Positions 17,628 through 25,875 of a stretch of DNA of 47,721 nt are shown here, one piece after another (within the stretch, counting starts at the first letter, position 1; every line of letters begins with the position of its first letter). Below the pieces are notes generated by a model. The model saw only the letters and a program-made list of their open reading frames with translations, was not told the origin of the DNA and did not search any database. Both the position numbers and the translations under genes were made by a program. Origin of the DNA: Oscillospiraceae bacterium (GTDB lineage: Bacteria > Bacillota > Clostridia > Oscillospirales > Ruminococcaceae); contig JAQXHC010000052.1 in the NCBI GenBank assembly GCA_029007035.1, forward strand, positions 1 to 47,721, in the 5' to 3' direction.

Positions 17628-20462
17628 TTAAGCTGCCTTAAAAATATATCTGATGAAATTATACATATGAGGACGAATAGTTTTTCCGCCATGGTCACCG
17701 CCGTCCACGTAATGCCAGATGTGTTTTACACCGTTTTTAGTCAGCGTGTCGTGATATCCGGCAGGTGTCTGATAAATAAGTGTATCGTTTGAGCCGGCAC
17801 TGATGAAAAGCATATATGGAGATACATCGCCGAATTTCAGATTATCATTTGGAATAAGATCAGTATTCAGACCGGGTGCAGGACACATAGCTCCTACATA
17901 TCCGAATAAGTCGGGACGGCTGAAACCGATGTACAATGATTCTCTTCCGCCCATAGAAAAACCGGTAATAGCAGTGTTATCCCTGCCGGTCTTTATGGAG
18001 TAATTTTTCTCCATAAACGGCATTATCTCTTTTGTCAGAAGGTTAATGAAATTATCATACGCTTTGTTGTTCTTGGCATTAAGTCCGTCGCATTTATCCT
18101 GAGTATCACTTGCATAGATATCAGGGAATACAGCTATCATATCCTCTGCTTCTCCGGCAGCAATGGCATTGCCTATTATCTGACGCAGACGAAGAGAAGC
18201 ATCACCTTTATCAAGAAGGGCGTCCTCATCTCCCCAGTAGCCGTGCAGACAGTAGAGAACAGGATATTTTTTTGATGTATTATAACCGGCAGGAAGCAGG
18301 ACATTGAAGCTTTTGTTTCTCTTGCACACATCAGAATAGATTGTCTCTTTCTTATATGTACCGTATGATGTTCCTGCATTTTCATTTGTAGCACCGTTAG
18401 GTTCACTGTTGAGTATTTTTGCGCTTACCATATTCATGTATTCTTCCGGTGTGATTTGCGGTGTTACAGGCTCGGCAACAGGAAATTCAGTGATTTTTCC
18501 AAGTATATATTTTTGTAACAGTACTGCGTCTGCAGCATTGTATTCACCGTCCTGATTTACATCAGCTGCCAAAGCAGCAATATTATCGCTGAATCCATTG
18601 ATAAGTCCTCTTTTGGCAAAAATTATATCGAAACCATTAATAACACCGTCAAAGTTAATATCACCCAGATTGAAGTTTATTGGAGCAGGTCCGTCTATTT
18701 TCGTGCCGGCAACAGCTCCTATTGCTTCGTCAATATAAAAGTTATTTGTTCCGCTTTCAGTTTCGACATAGATTATGAAATCTTTACCGCCGTCAGGAAG
18801 TTTGTAATTGGTATTCGCAAGATGACAATACCGTCCCTTGACAGAAGTGGCTGATGCAATATTTGCATATTTTGTATCGCCGTTAGCGTCGGTATACTGT
18901 AATGACAGTTTGAAATTCTGAACGGTTTCGCCGTCGAGATGTTCGGCACATACGCTGAAACTGTATTCCTCTCCTGCCTTAAATACTTTTGAACTGAGAG
19001 TTTTCTGAGTACCGTTCCATGCTTTTTCACGATTTTGTGCAAGCAGAGCTTCGCCGTCTTTGTAAGGTGTACGTCCGCTGAGTGTAACAGCAGCTGATCC
19101 ACGTCCTGTCCAGCTGCAAACATCGCCCTCGAATGTATCATGGAAGTAGTATCCGTTTTCGTCAGGTTCAATAACGACCGGACCGCCGTTAAGGGTTACA
19201 ACAAATGTCGAAACGCTCTTTGCGGGGAGCTGTGCATTGAATCCGCCGCCGCTGAAATTCATATCAAGAGTAGCTGCAAGATTTTCATTTGCAGAGGTTC
19301 TGTAGCGGTCAACATCGGTAATATTCTGTCCGATGTCAAAGACCTGATTATACTCGGAATCGCCCTTGTTTATTGCAACAATGGTTACCTGATTCTCGTC
19401 ATTTTTATATGCTGATATATACACATTGCTTTCAGGCTGTTCTGTAGCTGCTATTCTTACATCTCCGGGACGTACGAACTTGGAATACTGAGCCATGCAG
19501 TAGCCTCTCTTGCTCATGGTGCCGTTTTCCTTCATGGGACCATAGCTTCGGCGGATATACCACCATACATATGCATTCATGTTGCCGACTACAAGTCCGT
19601 TGTGGATGTTTTCAGAAACATCAAGAGCCATAGGCCACACATCAGCGTCATTCTTGCTGTCAGTATAAACCTCAGTCATGAAAATTTCTCTGCTATCGTT
19701 TTCAAGTTTCGGAAAGTCCATATTCTGGCGGCTTGTGCCATAGAAATGAGTTCCCCATATATCGACATTTGCATTAGCCTTGCTGTTGGAAAGAATCTTT
19801 TCATAGTAGCTCTTTCTGTAGCTGAAAGATTCCGGTGACATTACCGGGAACTGGAGCTGATCGCCGTAATTGGCAAGAAAATCAACACATTCGTCCTCAG
19901 TCCACCATGTCCAGTCGAATCCCCAGTCAGGTTCATTCTGAATGGAGATGGCATAGAGATTTACGCCATTGCTTTTCATATAATTATAGAAATCGTTCAG
20001 GTGCTGAGCGTATGCACCATATGAGCTTTTCTTCAGACGTTTAGCGTCGGAATCATCTGATCTTGTGAATGTTTCACACATACTGGCAGGAGGATTCCAG
20101 GGGGATGCAAAAACAATAGCTCCCTGTGACTGAGCATATTTTGCTGTTGCCAGTGCTTTGTACCACTGGTTTTTATCTTCGTTTACGAAAACACGGCATA
20201 TAGTCATTCCCAGTTCATTATTGCCGTTACCGAATGCGGTTTTTCTTTGAGAATCAGTAAGGTCACCGACCCATTCCGGGTGATTCATTCCGCCGAATCC
20301 CTTGATAACCTGATATTCGGTATTGATGTCTATCTCACAGACAGATGCAGCCGAAGCTGTACTACCTACCGATGTATCAAGTATTGACGGTAATGAGCCT
20401 GTGAATGCACCAATTGCCAGAAAACCGGACATCATGGATGCACATAATCGCTTTAGTTTCAT
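17628..20462 (-). CDS. Cellulosomal xylanase-esterase: GH30-CBM22-dockerin-CE1
   Basis: 944 residues, secreted (signal peptide about 1-39, cut near ASAAS). Order: GH30 subfamily-8-like glucuronoxylanase (about 42-425), acid/base Glu177 in QNEPD, nucleophile Glu264 in FMTEVY, RRSY at 304-307; CBM22-like module (about 433-590); internal type I dockerin (about 597-665, LGDINFDG and AADVNQDG); C-terminal CE1/esterase-D hydrolase (about 675-944) with Ser836 in GFSMGG, Asp893 in SNDTL and His924 in GGDHGG. The CE1 domain should remove feruloyl or acetyl groups from xylan while the GH30 domain cuts the backbone. Its front half is clearly homologous to the gene at 7634-11074, down to the CBM22 and the TEFPVAE end of the dockerin. 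AGGAGG is six bases before the ATG. Confidence 0.95.
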   Translation of the reverse strand: MKLKRLCASMMSGFLAIGAFTGSLPSILDTSVGSTASAASVCEIDINTEYQVIKGFGGMNHPEWVGDLTDSQRKTAFGNGNNELGMTICRVFVNEDKNQWYKALATAKYAQSQGAIVFASPWNPPASMCETFTRSDDSDAKRLKKSSYGAYAQHLNDFYNYMKSNGVNLYAISIQNEPDWGFDWTWWTEDECVDFLANYGDQLQFPVMSPESFSYRKSYYEKILSNSKANANVDIWGTHFYGTSRQNMDFPKLENDSREIFMTEVYTDSKNDADVWPMALDVSENIHNGLVVGNMNAYVWWYIRRSYGPMKENGTMSKRGYCMAQYSKFVRPGDVRIAATEQPESNVYISAYKNDENQVTIVAINKGDSEYNQVFDIGQNITDVDRYRTSANENLAATLDMNFSGGGFNAQLPAKSVSTFVVTLNGGPVVIEPDENGYYFHDTFEGDVCSWTGRGSAAVTLSGRTPYKDGEALLAQNREKAWNGTQKTLSSKVFKAGEEYSFSVCAEHLDGETVQNFKLSLQYTDANGDTKYANIASATSVKGRYCHLANTNYKLPDGGKDFIIYVETESGTNNFYIDEAIGAVAGTKIDGPAPINFNLGDINFDGVINGFDIIFAKRGLINGFSDNIAALAADVNQDGEYNAADAVLLQKYILGKITEFPVAEPVTPQITPEEYMNMVSAKILNSEPNGATNENAGTSYGTYKKETIYSDVCKRNKSFNVLLPAGYNTSKKYPVLYCLHGYWGDEDALLDKGDASLRLRQIIGNAIAAGEAEDMIAVFPDIYASDTQDKCDGLNAKNNKAYDNFINLLTKEIMPFMEKNYSIKTGRDNTAITGFSMGGRESLYIGFSRPDLFGYVGAMCPAPGLNTDLIPNDNLKFGDVSPYMLFISAGSNDTLIYQTPAGYHDTLTKNGVKHIWHYVDGGDHGGKTIRPHMYNFIRYIFKAA

Positions 20463-20519
20463 AAAAAACCTCCTAAAATAAATATTGTGGAATTCAAAAT
20501 TTATTTATATTATATATAT

Positions 20520-20548
20520 ATTTTATACGTTTTTTACGTTGGTTTCAA
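20520..20548 (-). promoter_or_regulatory. σA promoter of the GH30-CE1 gene
   Basis: On the minus strand, -35 TTGAAA (20548-20543), 17-nt spacer, -10 TAAAAT (20525-20520). Same -10 and spacing as the other GH30 promoter. Confidence 0.7.
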
Positions 20549-20572
20549 CCCATAAAAGATAGAATGGGTGGA
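20545..20572 (-). promoter_or_regulatory. Xylanase operator, copy 2
   Basis: Minus-strand TCCACCC-N14-GGGTTGA, overlapping the -35 box exactly as in copy 1 (11155-11182). The flanks are also alike (TTTGTCCACCC on one side, TTTATGGGTTGA on the other). Confidence 0.7.
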
Positions 20573-20717
20573 CAAAGAAATGATGTTTGCTGCTGATACG
20601 ATTATTTAGTAGGCAAAATTTGTATTTTTATGCTTCAGATCAACCTTGTGAATTTAATTGTCAAGAAAAGTGCAGTCAGAAATTTTTGCTGCCGAATAAT
20701 CATGTGCTGATATGAAA

Positions 20718-20749
20718 ATAAGACCGACTGCTTATACAATCGGTCTTAT
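20718..20749. terminator. Hairpin of unclear role between the xylanase and FIST-EAL genes
   Basis: Perfect 10-bp stem ATAAGACCGA / TCGGTCTTAT. It may be a second terminator for the FIST-EAL gene. The rest of 20463-20876 holds the xylanase promoter and operator; no gene is seen. Confidence 0.5.
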
Positions 20750-20836
20750 CATAGAATCCTTATGTTCTTTTTATGAGCTGTTCTTCGTTTATATAGAATG
20801 GGGATTGTGTCGGTATGAGGAATGTAATCATAAATA

Positions 20837-20869
20837 AAGCCTGAAAAGAAAATGACTCCTTTCAGGCTT
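20837..20869 (-). terminator. Terminator of the FIST-EAL gene
   Basis: Stem AAGCCTGAAAG / CTTTCAGGCTT, followed on the minus strand by TTTATTTAT, a few bases after the stop codon. Confidence 0.7.
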
Positions 20870-20876
20870 CACTTAT

Positions 20877-23369
20877 TTATGTATTTATTGTCTCGGATTC
20901 ATAATTGGAGAAAAGCTTTTCTGGTCTTGAGAAATAATATCCCTGAGAGAAATCTACTCCATAGTCGCAGAGCAAATCGAAAATTTGTTTGTTTTCAACA
21001 AATTCGGCTATAACCTTTTTGCCCTGCATTCTGCACCAAAGAGCAATTACTTCCAGCAGTTTACGGCAGCTTTCGTCGTCGCAGATTTTTTTAACTATAC
21101 TTCCGTCAACCTTTAGGAAGTCGAAATCCATGCGAATAATGTGCATCAAATTGGAAAATCCGCTGCCGAAGTCGTCCAGTGCAAGTTTTCCGCCAAATTC
21201 GTGGATACGCTCGGCAAAGGATGTCAGAATATCATAGTCGCTGATGTCCTCTGTCTCAACAACCTCGAAAATGAATTTATCCGGATTTTTTGCACGGTGC
21301 ATTTCCTCATAAATCATTTCCTTGGTACGGGATTCAATAAGATCCTGCATTGATAAATTTATCGTGACATAAACATCGCGGTCTTTAAAATTCCGCATAA
21401 CATTTCTGATCATCTGACGGGAAAGGCTTGAATAAAGTCCGTATTTTTTTGAAATATCAAGGAAGCTGCCGGGATAATAAATATTGCCCGAAGCGTCGGT
21501 AAGGCGCATGAGTGATTCATACATTTCGATGTTGTTTTTCTGATTATCATAAATTCCCTGATAATAGGGGATAACTCTGTTTTTAGAGATAGCCTCGTTG
21601 ATTATCTGAACCATTCGTACATCCTGAATGCAGGTTTCGTCCATGCCCATATCGATGGAATAGACGAGATAACGCAGTCCCTTGCGTGAATGCATTACAC
21701 TCTGAACAACCTTTGCAGAACGTAGCAGATGCTTCTGATTCAGTACAACAGAAAATTCAAACAAGGGCAGCATACGATTATATTCTATAGATGTAAGGAA
21801 CCGATACAGCTCCTGCATTTTAGCCTCGAACTGAATCGAAGAAATATCGTCGTTTGCGGCAATAAGGTAGTCGCCATGCTCTGAATAGTAATACTGCATA
21901 GGTAGTTCGGAAAAGAATTTCTGAATTTTTTTCAAGGTGTTTTTCAGCATGGTATCATAAGCTTTATATCCGGCATAAGCCATGAGCTCATTGCTGTTTC
22001 GGACCGAAAGCATACATAGCTTGTTTATGCCCATTGTCTGGGAATCATAAAAGAGCTTGGTAAGATTGCCGAGCTTCATTTTTTTGTCTGAATAAAGAGA
22101 ATCCTGGAAATGATAATACAGAGTGTCACGGTTGTTAATTGACTCAGAAGCACATTTTGTAAGAAAATTGACAAGGTATTCGTTATCATGATAAAGACCG
22201 CGTGTATCGAGGAGATAGTTAGTATCCATTTCAAGGAATGTTTCCTGTTCGGCAAGAAGTGAAATAACCAGACAGTAGTTACCAAATAGGCTCCTTTTTC
22301 CGTTAAAATAGAATTCACCCCAAAGGAAGGCGCCTGACGCATGGGTATTCATGAGCGGAGAAAGCTCCCATGTGGAGCAGTTCTGAAGCATATGCGAACG
22401 AAGAGCGCAGCTATAAACAAACACTGATTCCGCAGGCACTTTTTCAAGCCTTTTATAGAGACTGAAAACCTCGTCCACAACGGAATTGGTACTTATATAT
22501 CCAAGTCCGATATATTCCTCTTCCTGTATGGTATCAGTTATAAAAATATCATTATTTGTATCGTCCGGATAATTGAAATTGATATTCCATGCACTGCCGT
22601 TGAGTTTTTTTCTGTAAATGGGGAATATGTTGATGGTTTTATCGTTTTTCTTTGTAATCTTATTGTTGAAAAGCTCACTCATCCACTGGTATGCGTCTTT
22701 ACCTCCGACAGAGCTTATAACATTATCTTTATACGAGTCGATAGGAACAGCATCGGTAAGCTTTTCCATTCCGACAGCATAGTTTTCAAAGCATTTTAAA
22801 TTATCGCCGGAAACGGCAGCGGCGGATAGATTTATCTCACTGCTCATGCAACGGCTGATTGTGAATGCGCCGCTTGCTGAACTCTCGTTAGAGCATGATA
22901 CACCGCCGATAATTTTAATATCAGGAGCAAGTTCATAAAGTTTATTTGCGAACGCGTTGCACTGGTAGTATTTAGGCGGAATAAATACAAAAAGCTGACC
23001 TTTTTTATTGCAAAGTTCAAGCTCCCGGCATAATTTCACAGCAATTTCTTCTCCTGAAATTTGATCATGTCCATCAAAACATGGCAGAGTGCAGCTTTTA
23101 ATAAAACAATTGTCTGCGATTGAAATAGAAACAAGGCACGCATTGGTGATACGCCGGCCGTTGAAAATCACAGCGTTCGTGCTGCAGCCTGTAATCTGCG
23201 CATTAGGGAGAGAATTGCTTATATATGAAACTATATCATTAACTGCCTGTGAATCACGGAGAGCACTATGTATGCGAATCAGCATCGCCTCGTTTTTGCC
23301 GATGCTGTTAGTGTTAAGAAAAGCGTCAAAATCATTATTTGAAGAAAACAAATGATTAAAGGTTTTCAC
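20877..23369 (-). CDS. FIST sensor-EAL protein, probable c-di-GMP phosphodiesterase
   Basis: 830 residues, no membrane segment seen. Order: FIST N and C sensor domains (about 20-390), a GGDEF-like region without the motif (about 405-570; SEHGDYL in its place), then EAL (about 585-820). The EAL signature reads ESL (EMYESLMRL), but the other catalytic and metal residues look present: INLS Asn, VVETE Glu, LALDDFGSGFSN, FLKVDGS Lys, AEFVE and SQGYYFS Gln. It is therefore likely to be an active phosphodiesterase that breaks down c-di-GMP. FIST domains are thought to bind small ligands such as amino acids. The start is GTG at 23369, with GGAGG seven bases before it. Divergent from the PBP-GGDEF gene, giving a make/break pair of enzymes around one control region. 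Confidence 0.88.
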   Translation of the reverse strand: MKTFNHLFSSNNDFDAFLNTNSIGKNEAMLIRIHSALRDSQAVNDIVSYISNSLPNAQITGCSTNAVIFNGRRITNACLVSISIADNCFIKSCTLPCFDGHDQISGEEIAVKLCRELELCNKKGQLFVFIPPKYYQCNAFANKLYELAPDIKIIGGVSCSNESSASGAFTISRCMSSEINLSAAAVSGDNLKCFENYAVGMEKLTDAVPIDSYKDNVISSVGGKDAYQWMSELFNNKITKKNDKTINIFPIYRKKLNGSAWNINFNYPDDTNNDIFITDTIQEEEYIGLGYISTNSVVDEVFSLYKRLEKVPAESVFVYSCALRSHMLQNCSTWELSPLMNTHASGAFLWGEFYFNGKRSLFGNYCLVISLLAEQETFLEMDTNYLLDTRGLYHDNEYLVNFLTKCASESINNRDTLYYHFQDSLYSDKKMKLGNLTKLFYDSQTMGINKLCMLSVRNSNELMAYAGYKAYDTMLKNTLKKIQKFFSELPMQYYYSEHGDYLIAANDDISSIQFEAKMQELYRFLTSIEYNRMLPLFEFSVVLNQKHLLRSAKVVQSVMHSRKGLRYLVYSIDMGMDETCIQDVRMVQIINEAISKNRVIPYYQGIYDNQKNNIEMYESLMRLTDASGNIYYPGSFLDISKKYGLYSSLSRQMIRNVMRNFKDRDVYVTINLSMQDLIESRTKEMIYEEMHRAKNPDKFIFEVVETEDISDYDILTSFAERIHEFGGKLALDDFGSGFSNLMHIIRMDFDFLKVDGSIVKKICDDESCRKLLEVIALWCRMQGKKVIAEFVENKQIFDLLCDYGVDFSQGYYFSRPEKLFSNYESETINT

Positions 23370-23771
23370 ATCAATTCCTCCTTACTGCAAAAATCAACAC
23401 GAGTTTTGACCTCGATGAGAATAATGAAGAATAAATTACTTATTGTTTTTATTATATCATATTAAATTTAAAAAATCCATACTTTTTCAAAAATACATTA
23501 GATTAGACAAACTTAAAGGGAAATTTTTGTTTACAATTAACAATGAGGCTTTGCGGCGTTAAGGTTTTGTATAGTGCAATTTCATTATTTTTCAATCAAA
23601 GTATTTTAGACAGTTAATAAAAAAATTCTAAAATTTATTTGTGATAATTGCACAACAAAACGTTCGGTTTAATGTATAAATGTCCGATTTTATGATAAAT
23701 TGTATAAAAAAACTTTATTTTTTCCAAAAATGTGTTATAATATAATAAAAACATGACCGGATGGTGATTTA
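23370..23771. promoter_or_regulatory. AT-rich divergent control region of the FIST-EAL and PBP-GGDEF genes
   Basis: No gene is seen. A TATAAT on the minus strand (23456-23451) could serve the FIST-EAL gene. A TATAAT near 23736-23741 on the plus strand, with TTTATT 16 bases upstream, could serve the PBP-GGDEF gene. The operator shared by the xylanases is not present here. Confidence 0.45.
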
Positions 23772-25703
23772 ATGAAAACCGATAAAATTATTAGTATTGC
23801 CGTCGTTGTCGCTGGTATTGACGAGGAATATCAGCGTAATATAATAAACGGTATAAACAGCTACACCAAAGAACATAATATCAACACTTCGTATTTTGCA
23901 GCGTTCGGAGGTGTGCTTGCAAGCAAAAGATACGATATCGGAGAATATCGTATTTATGATCTCATTAATTTCAGCTCCTTTGACGGTACTATTTTGATGA
24001 CGAACACCATTAACGACTCTAATGAAAAAAATAAGATAATTCAGAGAGTCAAAGAATCGGGGATTCCCGCCGTTGTATTCGACTGTGCGGAATATCCGGA
24101 TTTCTACAATATCAAAATTGATAATTTCGACGCTATGAGTGACATGGTCCGGCACGTCATAAACCGTCACGATGCCCGGGTTATCAATTACATATCAGGT
24201 CCTCTTGCAAATCCCGAGGCACGCGACAGGTATAATGCTTTTATCAGCGTTATGGATGAATATAATCTTCCAGTCGACAGCAGGCGTGTATTCTATGGAG
24301 AATTCCGCGGTCAGGATGGCAGACAGGCTATCGAGGAATTCATTCAGTCCGGCATGGAGCTTCCCGATGCGTTTATCTGCGCAAACGATGCAATGGCATT
24401 GACAGCTGTTACAACACTTGAAAAGCACGGTTATAAAGTCCCCGATGATGTTATTGTCACGGGATTTGATTATACTGATGATGCAAGGAATTTCAGTCCT
24501 GCATTATCCTCTGTTAATCGTCCTTTGTTTGATTCGGGCTATATGGCGTGCCGTATAATCGACGAAATGGCAGCTGGAAAGGAATTTGATAAGGAGATAA
24601 GTCTTGAATCATCTTCTGTATTTTCAGAGAGCTGCGGCTGTATGCTTGAAAATAGTGATGAAATAAGTGTTTTCAAGAAGTATATGTACAAAACAGTCGA
24701 GCGATGCAATGCAAATATTCTGATGATTAACCGTCTTACAGCAAGTTTGGCTGAGGCTGAAACTTCCGAGGAGGATTTGAATGTCATCGCGGGATTTATG
24801 AAATATCTCGAGTGTGAGAAATGTGCAGTCTGCCTGTGTACCAATTGGTATGGCGCATTCCGGGATTCGATTTCTCAGATTTCATCAGAGGATTTCTCAG
24901 ATTCCTATACAAATACCATGTCTGCTCCGCTTATCTGGGAGAAAGGTGAATGTCATGATGTTGATTTCTTTGACTTGTCGGATATGTTCCCGGAGCCTTT
25001 GGAGGGCGGTGGAAATATAAGCTATTTTCTGCCCTTGCATTTCCGCGAAAGATGTCTTGGTTATTATGTTATCACAAACAGTGAATTCCCGATTAAAAGC
25101 CGTCTTTTCCATAGCCTTGTGCTTAATATAAGTAACTCGATTGAGAATATCAGGAAGCTGCTTCATCTTAACAGTGCAATTTCAGAGCTGAACAAGCTTT
25201 ATGTTATCGATCCCCTTTGCAATATTTATAATAGAAACGGATTTATCAGAATTGCTGATGATATGCTCAGAGACTGCGTTGTAAATTCCAAAAGCGTAAT
25301 GATGTGCTTTATCGATATGGACGGGCTGAAATATATCAACGACAACTTCGGTCACAACGAGGGAGATTTTGCGATTCAGCGTCTTGCCGGGGTAGTTAAC
25401 GATTGCTGTGATACGCGATGTATATGTGCACGTTTCGGCGGCGATGAGTTTATAATTTTCGGTGCAAACAAGAATGAAAAGGACGCGTCGGTAATTGAAA
25501 GACAATTCAACGGAAAAATTGCTGAAATCAACAATATTATAAAGAAACCTTATTCGGTTTCGGCAAGCTTTGGAAGCTATGTGACAGTTCCGGATAAGAA
25601 TACAACCCTCTATAGTGTGATTACTGTTGCTGATGAGCGTATGTACGAAATCAAGAAACAGAAGAAAAATTCAAGAAGTTATAACGCAAGTAATAATCCG
25701 TAA
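23772..25703 (+). CDS. PBP-domain diguanylate cyclase (GGDEF), sugar-sensor-like
   Basis: 643 residues, no signal peptide, so the PBP domain senses inside the cell. Order: PBP/LacI-type ligand-binding domain (about 5-285, ending in ESCGC), GAF-like middle region (about 300-455), short helical linker (about 456-475), GGDEF domain (about 476-635) with IDPLCNIYNRNGF, FIDMDGLKYIN and an intact GGDEF at 556-560. The product-inhibition motif RxxD is missing (DTRC at that place), so feedback by c-di-GMP is not expected. It should make c-di-GMP from GTP in response to a bound small molecule, plausibly a sugar. Paralog of the PBP-AraC protein at 15354-17513. The start is the ATG at 23772; GGATGGTG upstream is a weak ribosome site. 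Confidence 0.9.
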   Translation: MKTDKIISIAVVVAGIDEEYQRNIINGINSYTKEHNINTSYFAAFGGVLASKRYDIGEYRIYDLINFSSFDGTILMTNTINDSNEKNKIIQRVKESGIPAVVFDCAEYPDFYNIKIDNFDAMSDMVRHVINRHDARVINYISGPLANPEARDRYNAFISVMDEYNLPVDSRRVFYGEFRGQDGRQAIEEFIQSGMELPDAFICANDAMALTAVTTLEKHGYKVPDDVIVTGFDYTDDARNFSPALSSVNRPLFDSGYMACRIIDEMAAGKEFDKEISLESSSVFSESCGCMLENSDEISVFKKYMYKTVERCNANILMINRLTASLAEAETSEEDLNVIAGFMKYLECEKCAVCLCTNWYGAFRDSISQISSEDFSDSYTNTMSAPLIWEKGECHDVDFFDLSDMFPEPLEGGGNISYFLPLHFRERCLGYYVITNSEFPIKSRLFHSLVLNISNSIENIRKLLHLNSAISELNKLYVIDPLCNIYNRNGFIRIADDMLRDCVVNSKSVMMCFIDMDGLKYINDNFGHNEGDFAIQRLAGVVNDCCDTRCICARFGGDEFIIFGANKNEKDASVIERQFNGKIAEINNIIKKPYSVSASFGSYVTVPDKNTTLYSVITVADERMYEIKKQKKNSRSYNASNNP

Positions 25704-25719
25704 TAAAACCAAAAAACAA

Positions 25720-25757
25720 AATCCCGAACGGTTCCGAAATCGTCCGGGATTTTTTTG
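25720..25757 (+). terminator. Terminator of the PBP-GGDEF gene
   Basis: Stem AATCCCGAACG / CGTCCGGGATT (one mismatch) followed by T7, 17 bases after the stop. Confidence 0.85.
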
Positions 25758-25803
25758 TATTGAAAAATCGAGTAATTATAAGCTGTACAGCTTTTGCAAT
25801 AAA

Positions 25804-25844
25804 TCCCCTGCACGATGCGGACCTGAGTTCGCAGGCACAGGGGA
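25804..25844 (-). terminator. Terminator of the EF-G-like gene
   Basis: Stem TCCCCTG / CAGGGGA with further pairing inside. It lies 32 bases past the stop, with a short T-rich tail on the minus strand. Confidence 0.6.
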
Positions 25845-25875
25845 GATTTTGTTATGGATCAAAGGCTGTATTATA

